From Streptomyces tendae (GTDB lineage: Bacteria; Actinomycetota; Actinomycetes; Streptomycetales; Streptomycetaceae): a stretch of 64,000 bases of DNA. The notes below the pieces were generated by a model, which was not told the DNA's origin, ran no database searches, and was given only the letters and a program-made list of their open reading frames with translations. The stretch is from assembly GCF_014650435.1 (NCBI RefSeq), contig NZ_BMUY01000011.1, forward strand, positions 186,001-250,000, in the 5' to 3' direction. The position numbers were made by a program, and so were the translations under genes. This document shows, piece after piece, positions 53,489-62,534 of the stretch (its first letter is position 1; every line of letters begins with the position of its first letter).

Positions 53489-55206
53489 CCTACCGCCACG
53501 ACAACGACGCCCTCACGGTTATGGACTGGTTCTGCGGCGCCGGGGGCTCCAGCCAGGGCATGCACTCCATCCCCGGCGTCCGCATGACCCGCGCGGCGAA
53601 CCACTGGGAGCGGGCGATCGAGTCCCACGCCACGAACTTCCCCGACGTCGACCACTACCGCGGCGACATCCGCGAGGCCCCCGTGCACCGGTGGCCTGTG
53701 ACCGACATCTTCTGGGCCAGCCCCGAGTGCCCGCAGTGGTCCAACGCCCGCGGCAAGAAGCGCGACTTCGACGCCTCCCTCCAGGGCGACCTCTTCGACG
53801 GCTTCGGCCCGTCCGAGGAAGTCGAGCGGTCCCGCGCGCTGATGGAGGAGGTGCCGCTGTACCTGCGCGGCGTGCAGGAGCGCGGCGGCCTCGTCAAGGC
53901 CGGCGTCGTCGAGAACGTCGTCGACGTCCGCGCCTGGGACCAGTGGGACCGGTGGCTCGGCGAGCTGCACAAGCTCGGCTACCGCACCCGAGTCATCGCT
54001 CTCAACTCCATGCACGCCGACCCTCGGACCGTGCACAAGGCGCCGCAGTCCCGCGACCGCCTGTACGTCGCCTACTGGCACGAGTCCCTGGCCCGGACCC
54101 CGGACTGGGACAAGTGGCTCCGCCCGCGCGCCTGGTGCCCCGACTGCGACCAGTGGGTGCAGGCCGTCCAGCGGTTCAAGACGCCGGGCCGCGACATGGG
54201 CCGCTACCGCCAGCAGTACGTCTACCGCTGCCCCAATACCAACTGCCGCAACCGGGTGCTGGAACCTGCGACTCTCCCCGCCGCCGTCGCCATCGACTGG
54301 TCACTGCCGGGCCAGCGCATCGGTGACAAGCCGCTCAAGGAGTTCTTCTCGGACAAGGCCAAGACGAAGTCCCTCGGCTTCCACCCCCTCGCGCCGAAGA
54401 CCCTCGCCCGCATCGAGGCGGGGCTGAAGAAGTTCGCGCAGCCCCTCGTCGTCCCCGCCGGCGGGACCTGGCGCAACGACGCCACGCCCGCAGTCGAGCC
54501 GATGCCGACACGCACCACCCGCGAGAACGACGCGCTGGCCGTGCCGCCGCTCCTGATCCCGGTCGAAGGCCGGGACGGGAAGGAACCTGGCTCCGCACAC
54601 GCCCCGCTGCGCACGCAGACCGCACGGAACGAGACCGGGCTGGCGTGGCTGCCGTTCATCGCCGAGCTACGCGGCGGCGGCTCGGTCGCTCGCCCGGTGT
54701 CCGACTCCCTCGCCACCGTCACCGCGTCCGGCAACCACCACGGCCTCGTCGCCCCGGCCTTCCTGATGCGGAACAACACTCCGCGCGGCAACCCTGGCCA
54801 GCTCTGCACCGGCATCGACGAGCCCGCCCGCACGCTGACGGCGGCCGGCCACCAGTCCCTCGTCACCTGGGACCACCTCCTGGTCCCCTACTACGGCAAC
54901 GGCACCGCGCGCACGGTCCGGGAACCGGTCGGCACCCTGTCGACCCGCGACCGGTACGCGCTCGTCCAGGGCCAGGTCGACGTCCAGGACGTCCTGTTCA
55001 GGATGTTGGAGCCGCACGAAATCGGCCGGGCCATGTCGTTCGCCGACAGCTACGTCGTCCTCGGCAACAAGCGGGAGAAGGTCCGCCAGTACGGCAACGC
55101 GGTCACCCCGAACTGCGCCGAGGTCATCGTCACCGCCCTCGTCGAGGCCATCACGGGCGAGGACATCGAGCGGCACACGGCGCCCGCGGTGGAGGTGGCC
55201 GCCTGA
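53485..55206 (+). CDS. DNA (cytosine-5)-methyltransferase, phage type
   Basis: A 573-residue C5-methyltransferase. Motif I is DWFCGAGGSS (14-23). Motif IV is ASPECPQWS, so the catalytic cysteine is C82 after Pro-Glu instead of the usual Gly/Ser-Pro-Cys. Motif VI is ENV (143-145), motif VIII QSRDRLY, and motif X YGNAVTPN near the end. A zinc-ribbon (CPDC ... CPNTNC) sits in the middle, and a long variable region between motifs VIII and IX should recognise the target. No restriction enzyme is adjacent, so it probably protects phage DNA from host restriction. Confidence 0.9.
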   Translation: MTYRHDNDALTVMDWFCGAGGSSQGMHSIPGVRMTRAANHWERAIESHATNFPDVDHYRGDIREAPVHRWPVTDIFWASPECPQWSNARGKKRDFDASLQGDLFDGFGPSEEVERSRALMEEVPLYLRGVQERGGLVKAGVVENVVDVRAWDQWDRWLGELHKLGYRTRVIALNSMHADPRTVHKAPQSRDRLYVAYWHESLARTPDWDKWLRPRAWCPDCDQWVQAVQRFKTPGRDMGRYRQQYVYRCPNTNCRNRVLEPATLPAAVAIDWSLPGQRIGDKPLKEFFSDKAKTKSLGFHPLAPKTLARIEAGLKKFAQPLVVPAGGTWRNDATPAVEPMPTRTTRENDALAVPPLLIPVEGRDGKEPGSAHAPLRTQTARNETGLAWLPFIAELRGGGSVARPVSDSLATVTASGNHHGLVAPAFLMRNNTPRGNPGQLCTGIDEPARTLTAAGHQSLVTWDHLLVPYYGNGTARTVREPVGTLSTRDRYALVQGQVDVQDVLFRMLEPHEIGRAMSFADSYVVLGNKREKVRQYGNAVTPNCAEVIVTALVEAITGEDIERHTAPAVEVAA

Positions 55207-55790
55207 TGTCCACCTACACCGCCCGCCGCGAGAAGGCCGCCCGGAACCGTCGGCACCAGGGCATCCCCGGCTGCGTCCCCACCCGCCCCGTCCTCCAGCA
55301 CATCCACACCCTGAAGAAGCACGGCTGGACCAACCCCGAGATCGCCGACACCGCCGGCGTCGACCGCCGCACGATCCACAACGTCCTCCACGGCGAAGTC
55401 GCCACCGTCCACCAGCGCACCGCCCGCGCGATCCTCGCCCTCCGCCCCGACGACGCACCGAAACGAGTCCCCGCGATCGGCACCCGGCGGCGCCTCGAAG
55501 CCCTCGCCGTCATGGGCTGGCCCATGGCGCACGTTGCCGCGGAGGCCGGGATCCGCGGCACCCAGGTCACGGAGATCGTCGTCGGCCGCCGCAAGCGGAT
55601 CCCCCGCGAGCAGGCCGAAGCGGTCGAACGGATCTTCCGCGAGCGCGCGCTGAAGCAGGGCCCGTCGAAGCGGACCCGGACTATCGCCCTGCGCAACGGC
55701 TGGGTGACGGCGCTCGCCTGGGACGACATCGACGACCCCGACGAGAAGCCGCAGGGCCTCAAGCGGCGCCGCACCCGGGCGGCGGCATGA
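55206..55790 (+). CDS. phage HTH protein with two helix-turn-helix units
   Basis: A 194-residue basic protein with two HTH-like stretches: LKKHGWTNPEIADTAGVDRRTIHNVLHG (about 37-64) and MGWPMAHVAAEAGIRGTQVTEIVVGRR (about 103-129). These suggest a sequence-specific DNA-binding regulator or WhiB-like controlled actinophage protein. Start overlaps the methyltransferase stop by one base. Confidence 0.75.
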   Translation: MSTYTARREKAARNRRHQGIPGCVPTRPVLQHIHTLKKHGWTNPEIADTAGVDRRTIHNVLHGEVATVHQRTARAILALRPDDAPKRVPAIGTRRRLEALAVMGWPMAHVAAEAGIRGTQVTEIVVGRRKRIPREQAEAVERIFRERALKQGPSKRTRTIALRNGWVTALAWDDIDDPDEKPQGLKRRRTRAAA

Positions 55791-55987
55791 CCGGCTGGGT
55801 CGGCGGCCTCCAAGTCCGCCGCACCGACCGCGGCCAGACTCCGATCGCCGACTTCCTCTGCACCGCATGCGGCACCTTCCGCCGCATCACCGGCCGCGAC
55901 AAGGTCCGCGACTTCGTCCGCGCCAACCCCATCACCGACCACCGGGCCACCTGCTCGGCCAACCAGAAGGGCACCACCCAGCGATGA
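55787..55987 (+). CDS. small zinc-ribbon-like phage protein
   Basis: A 66-residue protein with CTAC and a further Cys in HRATCSANQ, so a possible zinc-binding fold (CTACGTFRRITGRDKVRDF). ATG overlaps the previous stop and its own stop overlaps the next start. Confidence 0.6.
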   Translation: MTGWVGGLQVRRTDRGQTPIADFLCTACGTFRRITGRDKVRDFVRANPITDHRATCSANQKGTTQR

Positions 55988-56379
55988 CCGCGAACACCGA
56001 GACCGGCGAGATCCAGCAGGCCCCCGTCGCCGCCTTCCTCGCCTCCCACCTCAACGGCCGCACCGACGAGGAACTCTCCACCGAGTTCCACACCCTCCTC
56101 GACGCCGTCCGCGCCCACGGCAAGAAGGGCGAACTGACGATCAAGATCGTTGTTGAGCCCCCGGCCAACGGCGTCGACTCCGCCCCGCTCCCCATCGGCG
56201 TCGAGTCCACCATCAAGGCCCCCAAGCCCACCCAGCCCAAGTCCCTCTACTTCCTCGACGACGAGGGCCTGCCCGTCCGCGAGGACCCCCGTCAGATGTC
56301 CGCCGGCGTGTACCGCAACACCGACGGCACCACCGAGTTCCGCACCGCCGACACCACCACCAACTACAAGAAGGCATGA
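55984..56379 (+). CDS. phage protein upstream of DUF2303 gene
   Basis: A 131-residue protein (TGEIQQAPVAAFLASHLNGRTDEELSTEF; KSLYFLDDEGLPVREDPRQ). Proteins of this pattern accompany DUF2303 proteins in actinophages as I recall. No catalytic motif. ATG start in overlap. Confidence 0.62.
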   Translation: MTANTETGEIQQAPVAAFLASHLNGRTDEELSTEFHTLLDAVRAHGKKGELTIKIVVEPPANGVDSAPLPIGVESTIKAPKPTQPKSLYFLDDEGLPVREDPRQMSAGVYRNTDGTTEFRTADTTTNYKKA

Positions 56380-56382
56380 CCC

Positions 56383-57210
56383 GTGACCTACACCGAACTC
56401 GCCTCCACCAACGGCGAAGCGCAGACCATCGTCGACACCGCCCTGCGCACCGCCCCGCCCGCCGAACTGGAGCCCGGCAAGTACTACGCCTTCCACACCC
56501 AGACCGGCATCAAGGAGGTCGACCTCACCGGCCCCGAGCACACCGGCACCGTCGCACGGAAGTTCGGCACCACCACCGTCCGCGACGCCCAGTCCTTCCT
56601 CACCTACTGGGACAAGCACCACGACGACAACTCCGAGGTCTACGCCGATAACGAGCGCCTCACCGTCACCGCCGTCCTCGACGCCCACACCGCCGACGGC
56701 GCCCGCTGGGGAGGCCACCGCCTCCACCTCGCCCTCCGCGAGACCACCGCCTGGCAGCAGTGGACCCGCAACGACGGCCAGCTCCTCGACCAGGAAGCGT
56801 TCGCCGAGTTCTTGGAGGACCACCTGCCCGAGCTGCTGGAGCCGTCCGCCGCGGACATGCTGGAGATCGCCCAGTCCTTCCAGGCCGCGCAGAAGGTCGA
56901 CTTCCAGTCCGCCACCCGGCTCTCCTCCGGGCAGCGGCAGTTCCAGTACGTCGAGACCGCCACCACCAAGGCCGGGCAGAAGGGCCAGCTCACCGTCCCC
57001 GAGACCTTCGTCATCGGCCTCGTGCCGTTCGAAGGCAGCGAGGGCTACAAGCTCACCGCCCGCCTCCGCTACCGCATCGGCCAGAACGGCCTCCGCCTCG
57101 GCTACAAGCTGGAGCGGCCCGACGAGATCCGCAAGACCGCCTTCGCCGACGTCGTCCAGGCGGTCGGCGAGCAGATCGACACCACGGTCATGAACGGGAC
57201 CGCAGCCTGA
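56383..57210 (+). CDS. DUF2303 (YfdQ-like) phage protein
   Basis: A 275-residue protein fitting the DUF2303 pattern: FGTTTVRDAQSFLTYWDKH, RWGGHRLHLAL, TAWQQWTRNDGQLLDQEAFAEFLED and the C-terminal ARLRYRI. DUF2303 genes are common in early operons of Gram-positive phages beside recombination and replication genes. The function is unknown. GTG start at 56383, three bases after the previous stop. Confidence 0.78.
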   Translation: MTYTELASTNGEAQTIVDTALRTAPPAELEPGKYYAFHTQTGIKEVDLTGPEHTGTVARKFGTTTVRDAQSFLTYWDKHHDDNSEVYADNERLTVTAVLDAHTADGARWGGHRLHLALRETTAWQQWTRNDGQLLDQEAFAEFLEDHLPELLEPSAADMLEIAQSFQAAQKVDFQSATRLSSGQRQFQYVETATTKAGQKGQLTVPETFVIGLVPFEGSEGYKLTARLRYRIGQNGLRLGYKLERPDEIRKTAFADVVQAVGEQIDTTVMNGTAA

Positions 57211-57521
57211 TGGCCAGCCGCAGCCGGGGCAGCACCACCACCGGCACCCGCTGCCCCAGCTGCGGCCAGCCCCTCCTCAGCCAGTGGGTCGGAGACGTCG
57301 CCGCCATCAAGGCCACCGTCACTCTCCCGCCGGCCGACGCCCGCCTCCCGTACACGGAAGCGCTCAAGGACCGGAGCCCGGACAGCCTCGTCTGGTGCCT
57401 GCCCCGCGGCCCCCACCGGGCCCCGCGCCTGCGCTGGACCCACGGACGGCACCCGCCGGACTGCCCCCACCAGCACCTCACCACGCACCGCTGCACCACC
57501 GAACCGACCACGCTCTTCTGA
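57210..57521 (+). CDS. small zinc-ribbon phage protein
   Basis: A 103-residue protein with CPSC near the N-terminus (TGTRCPSCGQPLLSQWVGD) and later Cys/His-rich sequence (DCPHQHLTTHRC), probably binding zinc. ATG overlaps the DUF2303 stop by one base. The helicase gene follows after 12 bases. Confidence 0.62.
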   Translation: MASRSRGSTTTGTRCPSCGQPLLSQWVGDVAAIKATVTLPPADARLPYTEALKDRSPDSLVWCLPRGPHRAPRLRWTHGRHPPDCPHQHLTTHRCTTEPTTLF

Positions 57522-57533
57522 GGAGACCGCCCC

Positions 57534-59453
57534 GTGCCCGTGGACAACGTCCGCCACATTCCGCACCAGTCGGCGGACGAGGACGGCCCCGAACAGTACG
57601 ACGCTGAGCGGTACGTCCTCGGTGGCTGCATGCACCAGCCCAAGCAGATCCCCACCATCCGCGGCATCCTCAACCGCACCGACTTCGCCCTGCCCGCCCA
57701 CGAACTCATCTGGGACGTCCTCGGCCACCTCTACGACCAGGGCGAGCCCGTCAACCCCATCGCCCTGCGCATCGAACTGGAGAAGCGCAAGGAACTCCGC
57801 CGCGCAGGCGGCCTCTCCTACGTCGCCCAGCTCGGCAACTACGGCGGCGACCCCGACTACTACGCCCAAGAAGTCCGCCGCCGCGCCGACCTCCGCTCCG
57901 AAGCCGAACTCGGCCGCCGCATCGTCCAGCAGGCCACCGCACCCGACGCCGAGCCGGGCCGCGCCGTCACCTTCATCGACGACTACCTCAAGCGGCAGTC
58001 CGAACGCGCCGCCGGCCGCTCCGGCGACCCCGCCGACGCGCTCCTCGCCGAACTCCTCGACGCGTCCAGCCTCGACAACATGCCGACGCTGGAGCCCCTC
58101 GTCGGCGACCTCCTCCACCTGGACTCCCTCGCCCGGATCGTCGGCCCCTCCGGGCACATGAAGTCCTTCGTCACCATCGACCTCGCCGGGCACGTCGGCA
58201 CCGGCATGAAGTGGCACGGCCACTACGTCCGCCAGGGCACCGTCGTCTACCTCGTCGCCGAGGGCGCCCGCGGCATCCGCAAACGCGTCCGCGCCTGGGA
58301 GAAGCACTACGGCCTGAAGATGGACAACGTCCTCTTCCTGCCCCGCCCCGTGCAGGCGATGAGCCCCGAGTGGGACACCCTCATCGAGGCGATGGGCCGC
58401 CTCCAGCCGCAGATGATCGTCATCGACACCCAGGCCCGGATCTCCGTCGGCGTCGAGGAGAACTCCGCGAAGGAACTCGGTGTCGTCGTCGAGCGCATCG
58501 AGGAACTGCGCCGCGCCACTCAGGCATGCGTCCTCGTCATCCACCACACCGGCCACATCGGCGAGCACGGCCGAGGCTCCTCCTCAGCGAAGGGCGCCCT
58601 CCAGTCCGAACTGCACGTGTCGAAGAAGGGCGACAACGCCAAGAACATCGTCGTCACCGTCAAGGTCGGCAAGCAGAAGGACGACGAGGAGTCCGGCGAC
58701 ATCCAGTTCGGGCTGAAGGTCATCACCCTCGACGGCGAGGCCAAGCCCGACGGCCGCCCGGTCACCTCCGTGGTGCTGGAGTCCCTCGACCACCGGCCGG
58801 CCGACGAGGTGAAGGGCACGCCCGAGTGGCTCGTCCGAGTCCTCGACAAGGCCGACATCCCCCTGAAGTGGGGCAGCCCCCGCGTCATCAAGTGGTGCGC
58901 GGACTACAAGATCCAAATGCGGAAGGACAAGATCGAGGAAGCTGTCCGCATCCGGAAGCAGCGGAACTCCTTCGACGAGGCGCGTACCGGGACGGGGGAT
59001 GTCAATTCGGGCGCCCACTCTGGGGCAGACCTGGACATGAACGACATCACTCCTCTGCAGGTGTCCGATTCACCCCCGAATGACCTCCCCCCAGACCTCC
59101 CCCGCGATCTTGGAAGCCACCTCCCCCACGATCAAGGGGGGAGTTCGGGGGAGTTCGAAAAAACCCGCAGGTCAAACCTCCCCCCAACTCCCGGGGGACC
59201 CCCGGGGGACGTCCCTTCCCCACCTCCCTCCCCCCGCCCCGTCTCTAGGACGGGGGGAGGTACGGAGGGGGACCCCGGGGAGCAGGGCAACACAGGCCCG
59301 CTTTGCACCATCTGCGACCGCCCCATGAACCCCGACTGGGCCAACCGCGGATACGACACCCACCTCGGATGCGACCCCGCCACCGGCAGCCACCCCGACC
59401 GGCCCGACCACGGACACGGACACGGGACGGACGAACACCACGGCGCCGCCTGA
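57534..59453 (+). CDS. phage replicative helicase, DnaB/RepA-like
   Basis: A 639-residue replication protein. Residues about 15-130 match the DnaB helicase N-terminal domain (QYDAERYVLGGCMHQPKQIP; AHELIWDVLGHLYDQG). Residues about 185-430 form a RecA-fold ATPase of the RepA/AAA_25 type. Its Walker A is GPSGHMKSF (204-212), with Met in place of the usual Gly before Lys-Ser. Walker B is MIVIDTQARISVG, followed by VLVIHHTGH. Residues about 500-580 are a Pro/Gly/Ser linker whose DNA carries the iteron-like repeats. The C-terminus has a zinc ribbon (CTICDRPMNPDWANRGYDTHLGC). GTG start after GAGGAGACC. Confidence 0.85.
   Translation: MPVDNVRHIPHQSADEDGPEQYDAERYVLGGCMHQPKQIPTIRGILNRTDFALPAHELIWDVLGHLYDQGEPVNPIALRIELEKRKELRRAGGLSYVAQLGNYGGDPDYYAQEVRRRADLRSEAELGRRIVQQATAPDAEPGRAVTFIDDYLKRQSERAAGRSGDPADALLAELLDASSLDNMPTLEPLVGDLLHLDSLARIVGPSGHMKSFVTIDLAGHVGTGMKWHGHYVRQGTVVYLVAEGARGIRKRVRAWEKHYGLKMDNVLFLPRPVQAMSPEWDTLIEAMGRLQPQMIVIDTQARISVGVEENSAKELGVVVERIEELRRATQACVLVIHHTGHIGEHGRGSSSAKGALQSELHVSKKGDNAKNIVVTVKVGKQKDDEESGDIQFGLKVITLDGEAKPDGRPVTSVVLESLDHRPADEVKGTPEWLVRVLDKADIPLKWGSPRVIKWCADYKIQMRKDKIEEAVRIRKQRNSFDEARTGTGDVNSGAHSGADLDMNDITPLQVSDSPPNDLPPDLPRDLGSHLPHDQGGSSGEFEKTRRSNLPPTPGGPPGDVPSPPPSPRPVSRTGGGTEGDPGEQGNTGPLCTICDRPMNPDWANRGYDTHLGCDPATGSHPDRPDHGHGHGTDEHHGAA
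59083..59261. repeat. iteron-like repeats within the helicase gene, candidate phage origin
   Basis: ACCTCCCCC occurs at 59083, 59095, 59119 and 59176 in direct orientation and as its complement at 59252-59261. GGGGGAGTTC is repeated in tandem at 59137-59146 and 59147-59156. A short A-run (59158-59163) lies among them. Clustered repeats in the replication gene recall the lambda origin inside gene O. The G-runs could also form quadruplexes. Confidence 0.5.
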
Positions 59454-59545
59454 CCGCCCATCCGGATACCAGCCACCCCGCGCGAAAACGATCCCTACCG
59501 CGCAAACCCGACCACCACCCAACACGCCACCCACAGGAGCACCCA

Positions 59546-60202
59546 GTGACCGAACGCCCGTACACCGACACCGACCTCCGCGCCGAAGCGGCCCGCCAGC
59601 ACGCCACCCTCACCGAGGACCCGGACTTCATGGGCGTCGGGGAGCAGATGGAAGCGGCCTGGGTGCCGTCCGTCGAGACGACCGAGGACGGCAGCGGACG
59701 CACCTGGAAGCAGCTCCTCGTCGTCGAGGACGAGACCGGGGACGACGAGGACTACGCCGCCTACGACGAGGCGCAGCGGAAGATCCACGCCCTGATCCGT
59801 GGCGCGGCCGACGTGTCCGAGTGGGCCGTCAACCTCGGCGCCGACGGCCTGGAGCCCTCCACCGAGCACGAGATCACCCTCAACGCGGGCCGGCCGATCG
59901 CCCGGATCCACTTCGCGTTCGAGCCGAGCATGCCCGAGGAGATGCGGACCGATCTCGTCGAGGGCATCGGCGACGCGATCAACGAGGCCGGGGCTGACCG
60001 GGAGGACGACGCCGAGGGCGAGCCGGCCGACTCCGACAGCGACGTCTTCGACCTGATCAGCGAGATCGCGTCCAGGCTGCGCGACGCCACCGACAGCGGC
60101 GAGTACCACGCCGTCGGCCTGATCTACGACCTGGCGATGAGCCGGACCACTGTCGCTGAGGCGCGCGCCGAGCTGGCGGACATCGAGTTCGGCCACGTCT
60201 GA
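59546..60202 (+). CDS. acidic phage protein
   Basis: A 218-residue strongly acidic protein (ETGDDEDYAAYDEAQRKIHALI; INEAGADREDDAEGEPADSDSD) with no family recognised. GTG start with AGGAG eight bases upstream. High negative charge is seen in DNA-mimic proteins, but nothing else supports such a role. Confidence 0.65.
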   Translation: MTERPYTDTDLRAEAARQHATLTEDPDFMGVGEQMEAAWVPSVETTEDGSGRTWKQLLVVEDETGDDEDYAAYDEAQRKIHALIRGAADVSEWAVNLGADGLEPSTEHEITLNAGRPIARIHFAFEPSMPEEMRTDLVEGIGDAINEAGADREDDAEGEPADSDSDVFDLISEIASRLRDATDSGEYHAVGLIYDLAMSRTTVAEARAELADIEFGHV

Positions 60203-60242
60203 CCGCAGGCCGACACCACCACCCGAACCCGAGAGGACCGTC

Positions 60243-60524
60243 ATGCCCCACCAGACCACGCCCCAGCCGCTCGACCCCGACACCGTCAACGCGATCGTCC
60301 GCGACATGGACGACCCCCGATACCCGACCCGGATCACCGTCTACTGCGACCACTGCGGCGTGCAGAACACCGGCGAGTACCTGGTGCGCGAGGGCATGAC
60401 CAGCCGGGAGCGGCTCGGCGTCGCCCGGAAGCACCTCGTCGAGAACGAGGGCTGGGAGCACACGGCCGACGGCGACGACTTCTGCCCGGTCCACGCCGCG
60501 CCGGCGGCCGAGGCGCAGCAGTGA
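60243..60524 (+). CDS. small zinc-ribbon-like phage protein
   Basis: A 93-residue protein with VYCDHCGVQNTGEYL and FCPVHAAP, a C-x2-C ... C-x2-H pattern consistent with a treble-clef or zinc ribbon. ATG after GAGAGGACC. Unknown function. Confidence 0.62.
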   Translation: MPHQTTPQPLDPDTVNAIVRDMDDPRYPTRITVYCDHCGVQNTGEYLVREGMTSRERLGVARKHLVENEGWEHTADGDDFCPVHAAPAAEAQQ

Positions 60525-60925
60525 CCGGCCGGCAGAACGAGATGGTCGCCAGCCTCGCCCGGGACGGCTTCAGCCGAGACGAGATCGCCGCCATGTGCAC
60601 CCCCACCGCGTCCGTTGCCGACGCGCCCGACCCGACACCGCTGCGCTGGGGGCTGAACGACGTCCTCTGGGGCGACGACGACACGGTGACGGTGCTGCTG
60701 TCCGGGCCGGATGGTGAGCCGTACTGGCTGGAGCTGGACCCGGAGCGCGCGACGGTGCTGCGCGCGGACCTGGCAGGACCCGGCGGCGATCCGGTTGCCC
60801 GCGTCCGCGCCCTCCACACGCGCAGGGCCAACGGCACCTGCGCGGCCCGCTGCTACAGCACCGGCATGGCGCCCGAGCCCTGGCCCTGCCCCACGATCCG
60901 TGCTCTCGACGCCCCCACGGCGTGA
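60521..60925 (+). CDS. phage protein, function unknown
   Basis: A 134-residue protein with an HTH-like start (VASLARDGFSRDEIAAMCT), a beta-rich middle (TVTVLLSGPDGEPYWLELDPER) and three cysteines near the C-terminus. GTG start overlaps the preceding gene. Confidence 0.6.
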   Translation: MTGRQNEMVASLARDGFSRDEIAAMCTPTASVADAPDPTPLRWGLNDVLWGDDDTVTVLLSGPDGEPYWLELDPERATVLRADLAGPGGDPVARVRALHTRRANGTCAARCYSTGMAPEPWPCPTIRALDAPTA

Positions 60926-61000
60926 GCAGCAGGCCGGCCGCCCGCGCAGTCGAAGTGCGCGGGCGGCCGGTGCCCGAACCCTACCCACCTGGAGAAGACC

Positions 61001-61969
61001 ATGACCGGACCCGCCTGCGGCAACAACCCGAACCACAAGCTGACCGACGGCGACCGCCGCGTCGTCGAGAGCTTCCGGACCTACCTCGCCGCCCGGGGCG
61101 CACTCCTCGAAGCCGCTGACTGGTACGCCCAGCAGGGCAAGACCGCCCTCGCCGCCGCACAGGTCGCCACCGACCTGCGCCGCCGAGCTGGCGCTGAAGC
61201 GCGCCACGTGGACGCCAGCCCGGCGGCCACCGAGACCGACGAGGAGCGCGCCGACCGCGAGGAGACCGAACGCGACCACGACCGAGGCGATCACACGCAC
61301 TGCGGGATCACGTGCGAGGTCGAGCTGCCGACCGAGCACCTGCGGAACTTCGTGACTGCCAAGGGCTACCCCGGCACGAAGGGTGCGCTCGCCGAGCTGG
61401 AACGCCGGGCCGCAGCCAACGTCGACCTCCCCGCCCGCCTGCTTGCCTGCGGCTTCTGCTACGAGGAGCAGGGCGAGGAAGTCCATCCGCACCCGGAGTG
61501 CCCGGTCGGCGGGGTCGCGCCCGCCGACCAGGTCGGACTCCGCGACCGCATCGCCGACGTCATCCGAGAGTTCCCCTTCGACGACTTCGGCCTCGACGAC
61601 CTCGCGTTCCTCCTCGACAGCACGCCGGACACTCAGGAGTGGGTACCGAAGCTCGCCGACGCGGTGCTGGCCGTGCTGCCCGCGACCACCCGCCACGACA
61701 CCGACACGAGCGCCGGGCCCGTCTGCAAGGACGCCGAGGGCTGCCACCGTGTCGTGCCCTGCGAGCCCGGATGCGGCACGAGGAACCTCCTGGCGGAAGC
61801 GACGCGCCCGCTGCCCGCGCCCGCCGACCGGGCCGCCGCCGGGGCGCGGCAGGACGGGGCGGACCACGTGTGCAACTCGGTGATGGCCCGCGGCCACATG
61901 GACGAGCCCCTGGGCTACTTCATCTGCGGTATCTGCGGGACGCCGAAGAACGGGGCGCAGCCGTCGTGA
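61001..61969 (+). CDS. Cys/His-rich phage protein
   Basis: A 322-residue protein with several potential zinc sites: HCGITC, CGFCYEEQGEEVHPHPEC, CKDAEGCHRVVPCEPGC and YFICGICG. Helical segments lie between. ATG 61001 follows GGAGAAGACC. Possibly several zinc ribbons joined in one scaffold; function unknown. Confidence 0.65.
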   Translation: MTGPACGNNPNHKLTDGDRRVVESFRTYLAARGALLEAADWYAQQGKTALAAAQVATDLRRRAGAEARHVDASPAATETDEERADREETERDHDRGDHTHCGITCEVELPTEHLRNFVTAKGYPGTKGALAELERRAAANVDLPARLLACGFCYEEQGEEVHPHPECPVGGVAPADQVGLRDRIADVIREFPFDDFGLDDLAFLLDSTPDTQEWVPKLADAVLAVLPATTRHDTDTSAGPVCKDAEGCHRVVPCEPGCGTRNLLAEATRPLPAPADRAAAGARQDGADHVCNSVMARGHMDEPLGYFICGICGTPKNGAQPS

Positions 61970-62205
61970 TCATCGCCGACGCCCTCGACGCCCTCTGGTC
62001 CCTCGGCGCCGCCCTCCTCATCTGGCTCGCCCTCATCGCCACCGCCTTCGTGCTCGCCCTCGAAGCCCTCGCCGTCGGCCTGTACCTGGCCGCCCGCGCG
62101 GCCTGGCGCGCCCTCACCGCACGCACCCGCCGCCCGTCCTGGGCCCGCACCCGCGCCGCCGCACGCCGCTACGCCCGCAACCCCGACTACGACGAAGCCG
62201 CCTGA
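61966..62205 (+). CDS. small phage membrane protein
   Basis: A 79-residue protein with one long or two short membrane helices (ALWSLGAALLIWLALIATAFVLALEALAVGLYLAA) and an arginine-rich cytoplasmic end (RRPSWARTRAAARRYAR). GTG start overlaps the previous stop. Confidence 0.65.
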   Translation: MIIADALDALWSLGAALLIWLALIATAFVLALEALAVGLYLAARAAWRALTARTRRPSWARTRAAARRYARNPDYDEAA

Positions 62206-62255
62206 CCACCGCCCCGGCCCACACGGTCGGGGCCCCACCCCAGAAGGCACCACCC

Positions 62256-62534
62256 ATGACCCAAGTCCCCGTTCCCAAGATCCACGCCCAACTCGCCGAC
62301 CCCGGCCCCGGAGAACACCTCTGGACCGTCCTCACCATGCACCGCGTCAGCGACGACACGATCCGCCGCCTCAACCGCGGCGAGACCCCAGACGCCGAAC
62401 TCCTCGACCACGAGAACCTCCTCACCCTCGAAGGCCCCGGCTGCTTCAAGTGCGAGCAGCCGTACAGCCGCTACATCGCCCACCGCAAGTGCACCGGCAT
62501 CCTCGACCTCCAGCCGATCGGAGACGACCGATGA
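62256..62534 (+). CDS. small phage protein with Cys triplet
   Basis: A 92-residue protein with CFKCEQPYSRYIAHRKC near the C-terminus, a possible zinc site. ATG 62256 lies a few bases after AGAAGG. The stop overlaps the next start. Confidence 0.6.
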   Translation: MTQVPVPKIHAQLADPGPGEHLWTVLTMHRVSDDTIRRLNRGETPDAELLDHENLLTLEGPGCFKCEQPYSRYIAHRKCTGILDLQPIGDDR

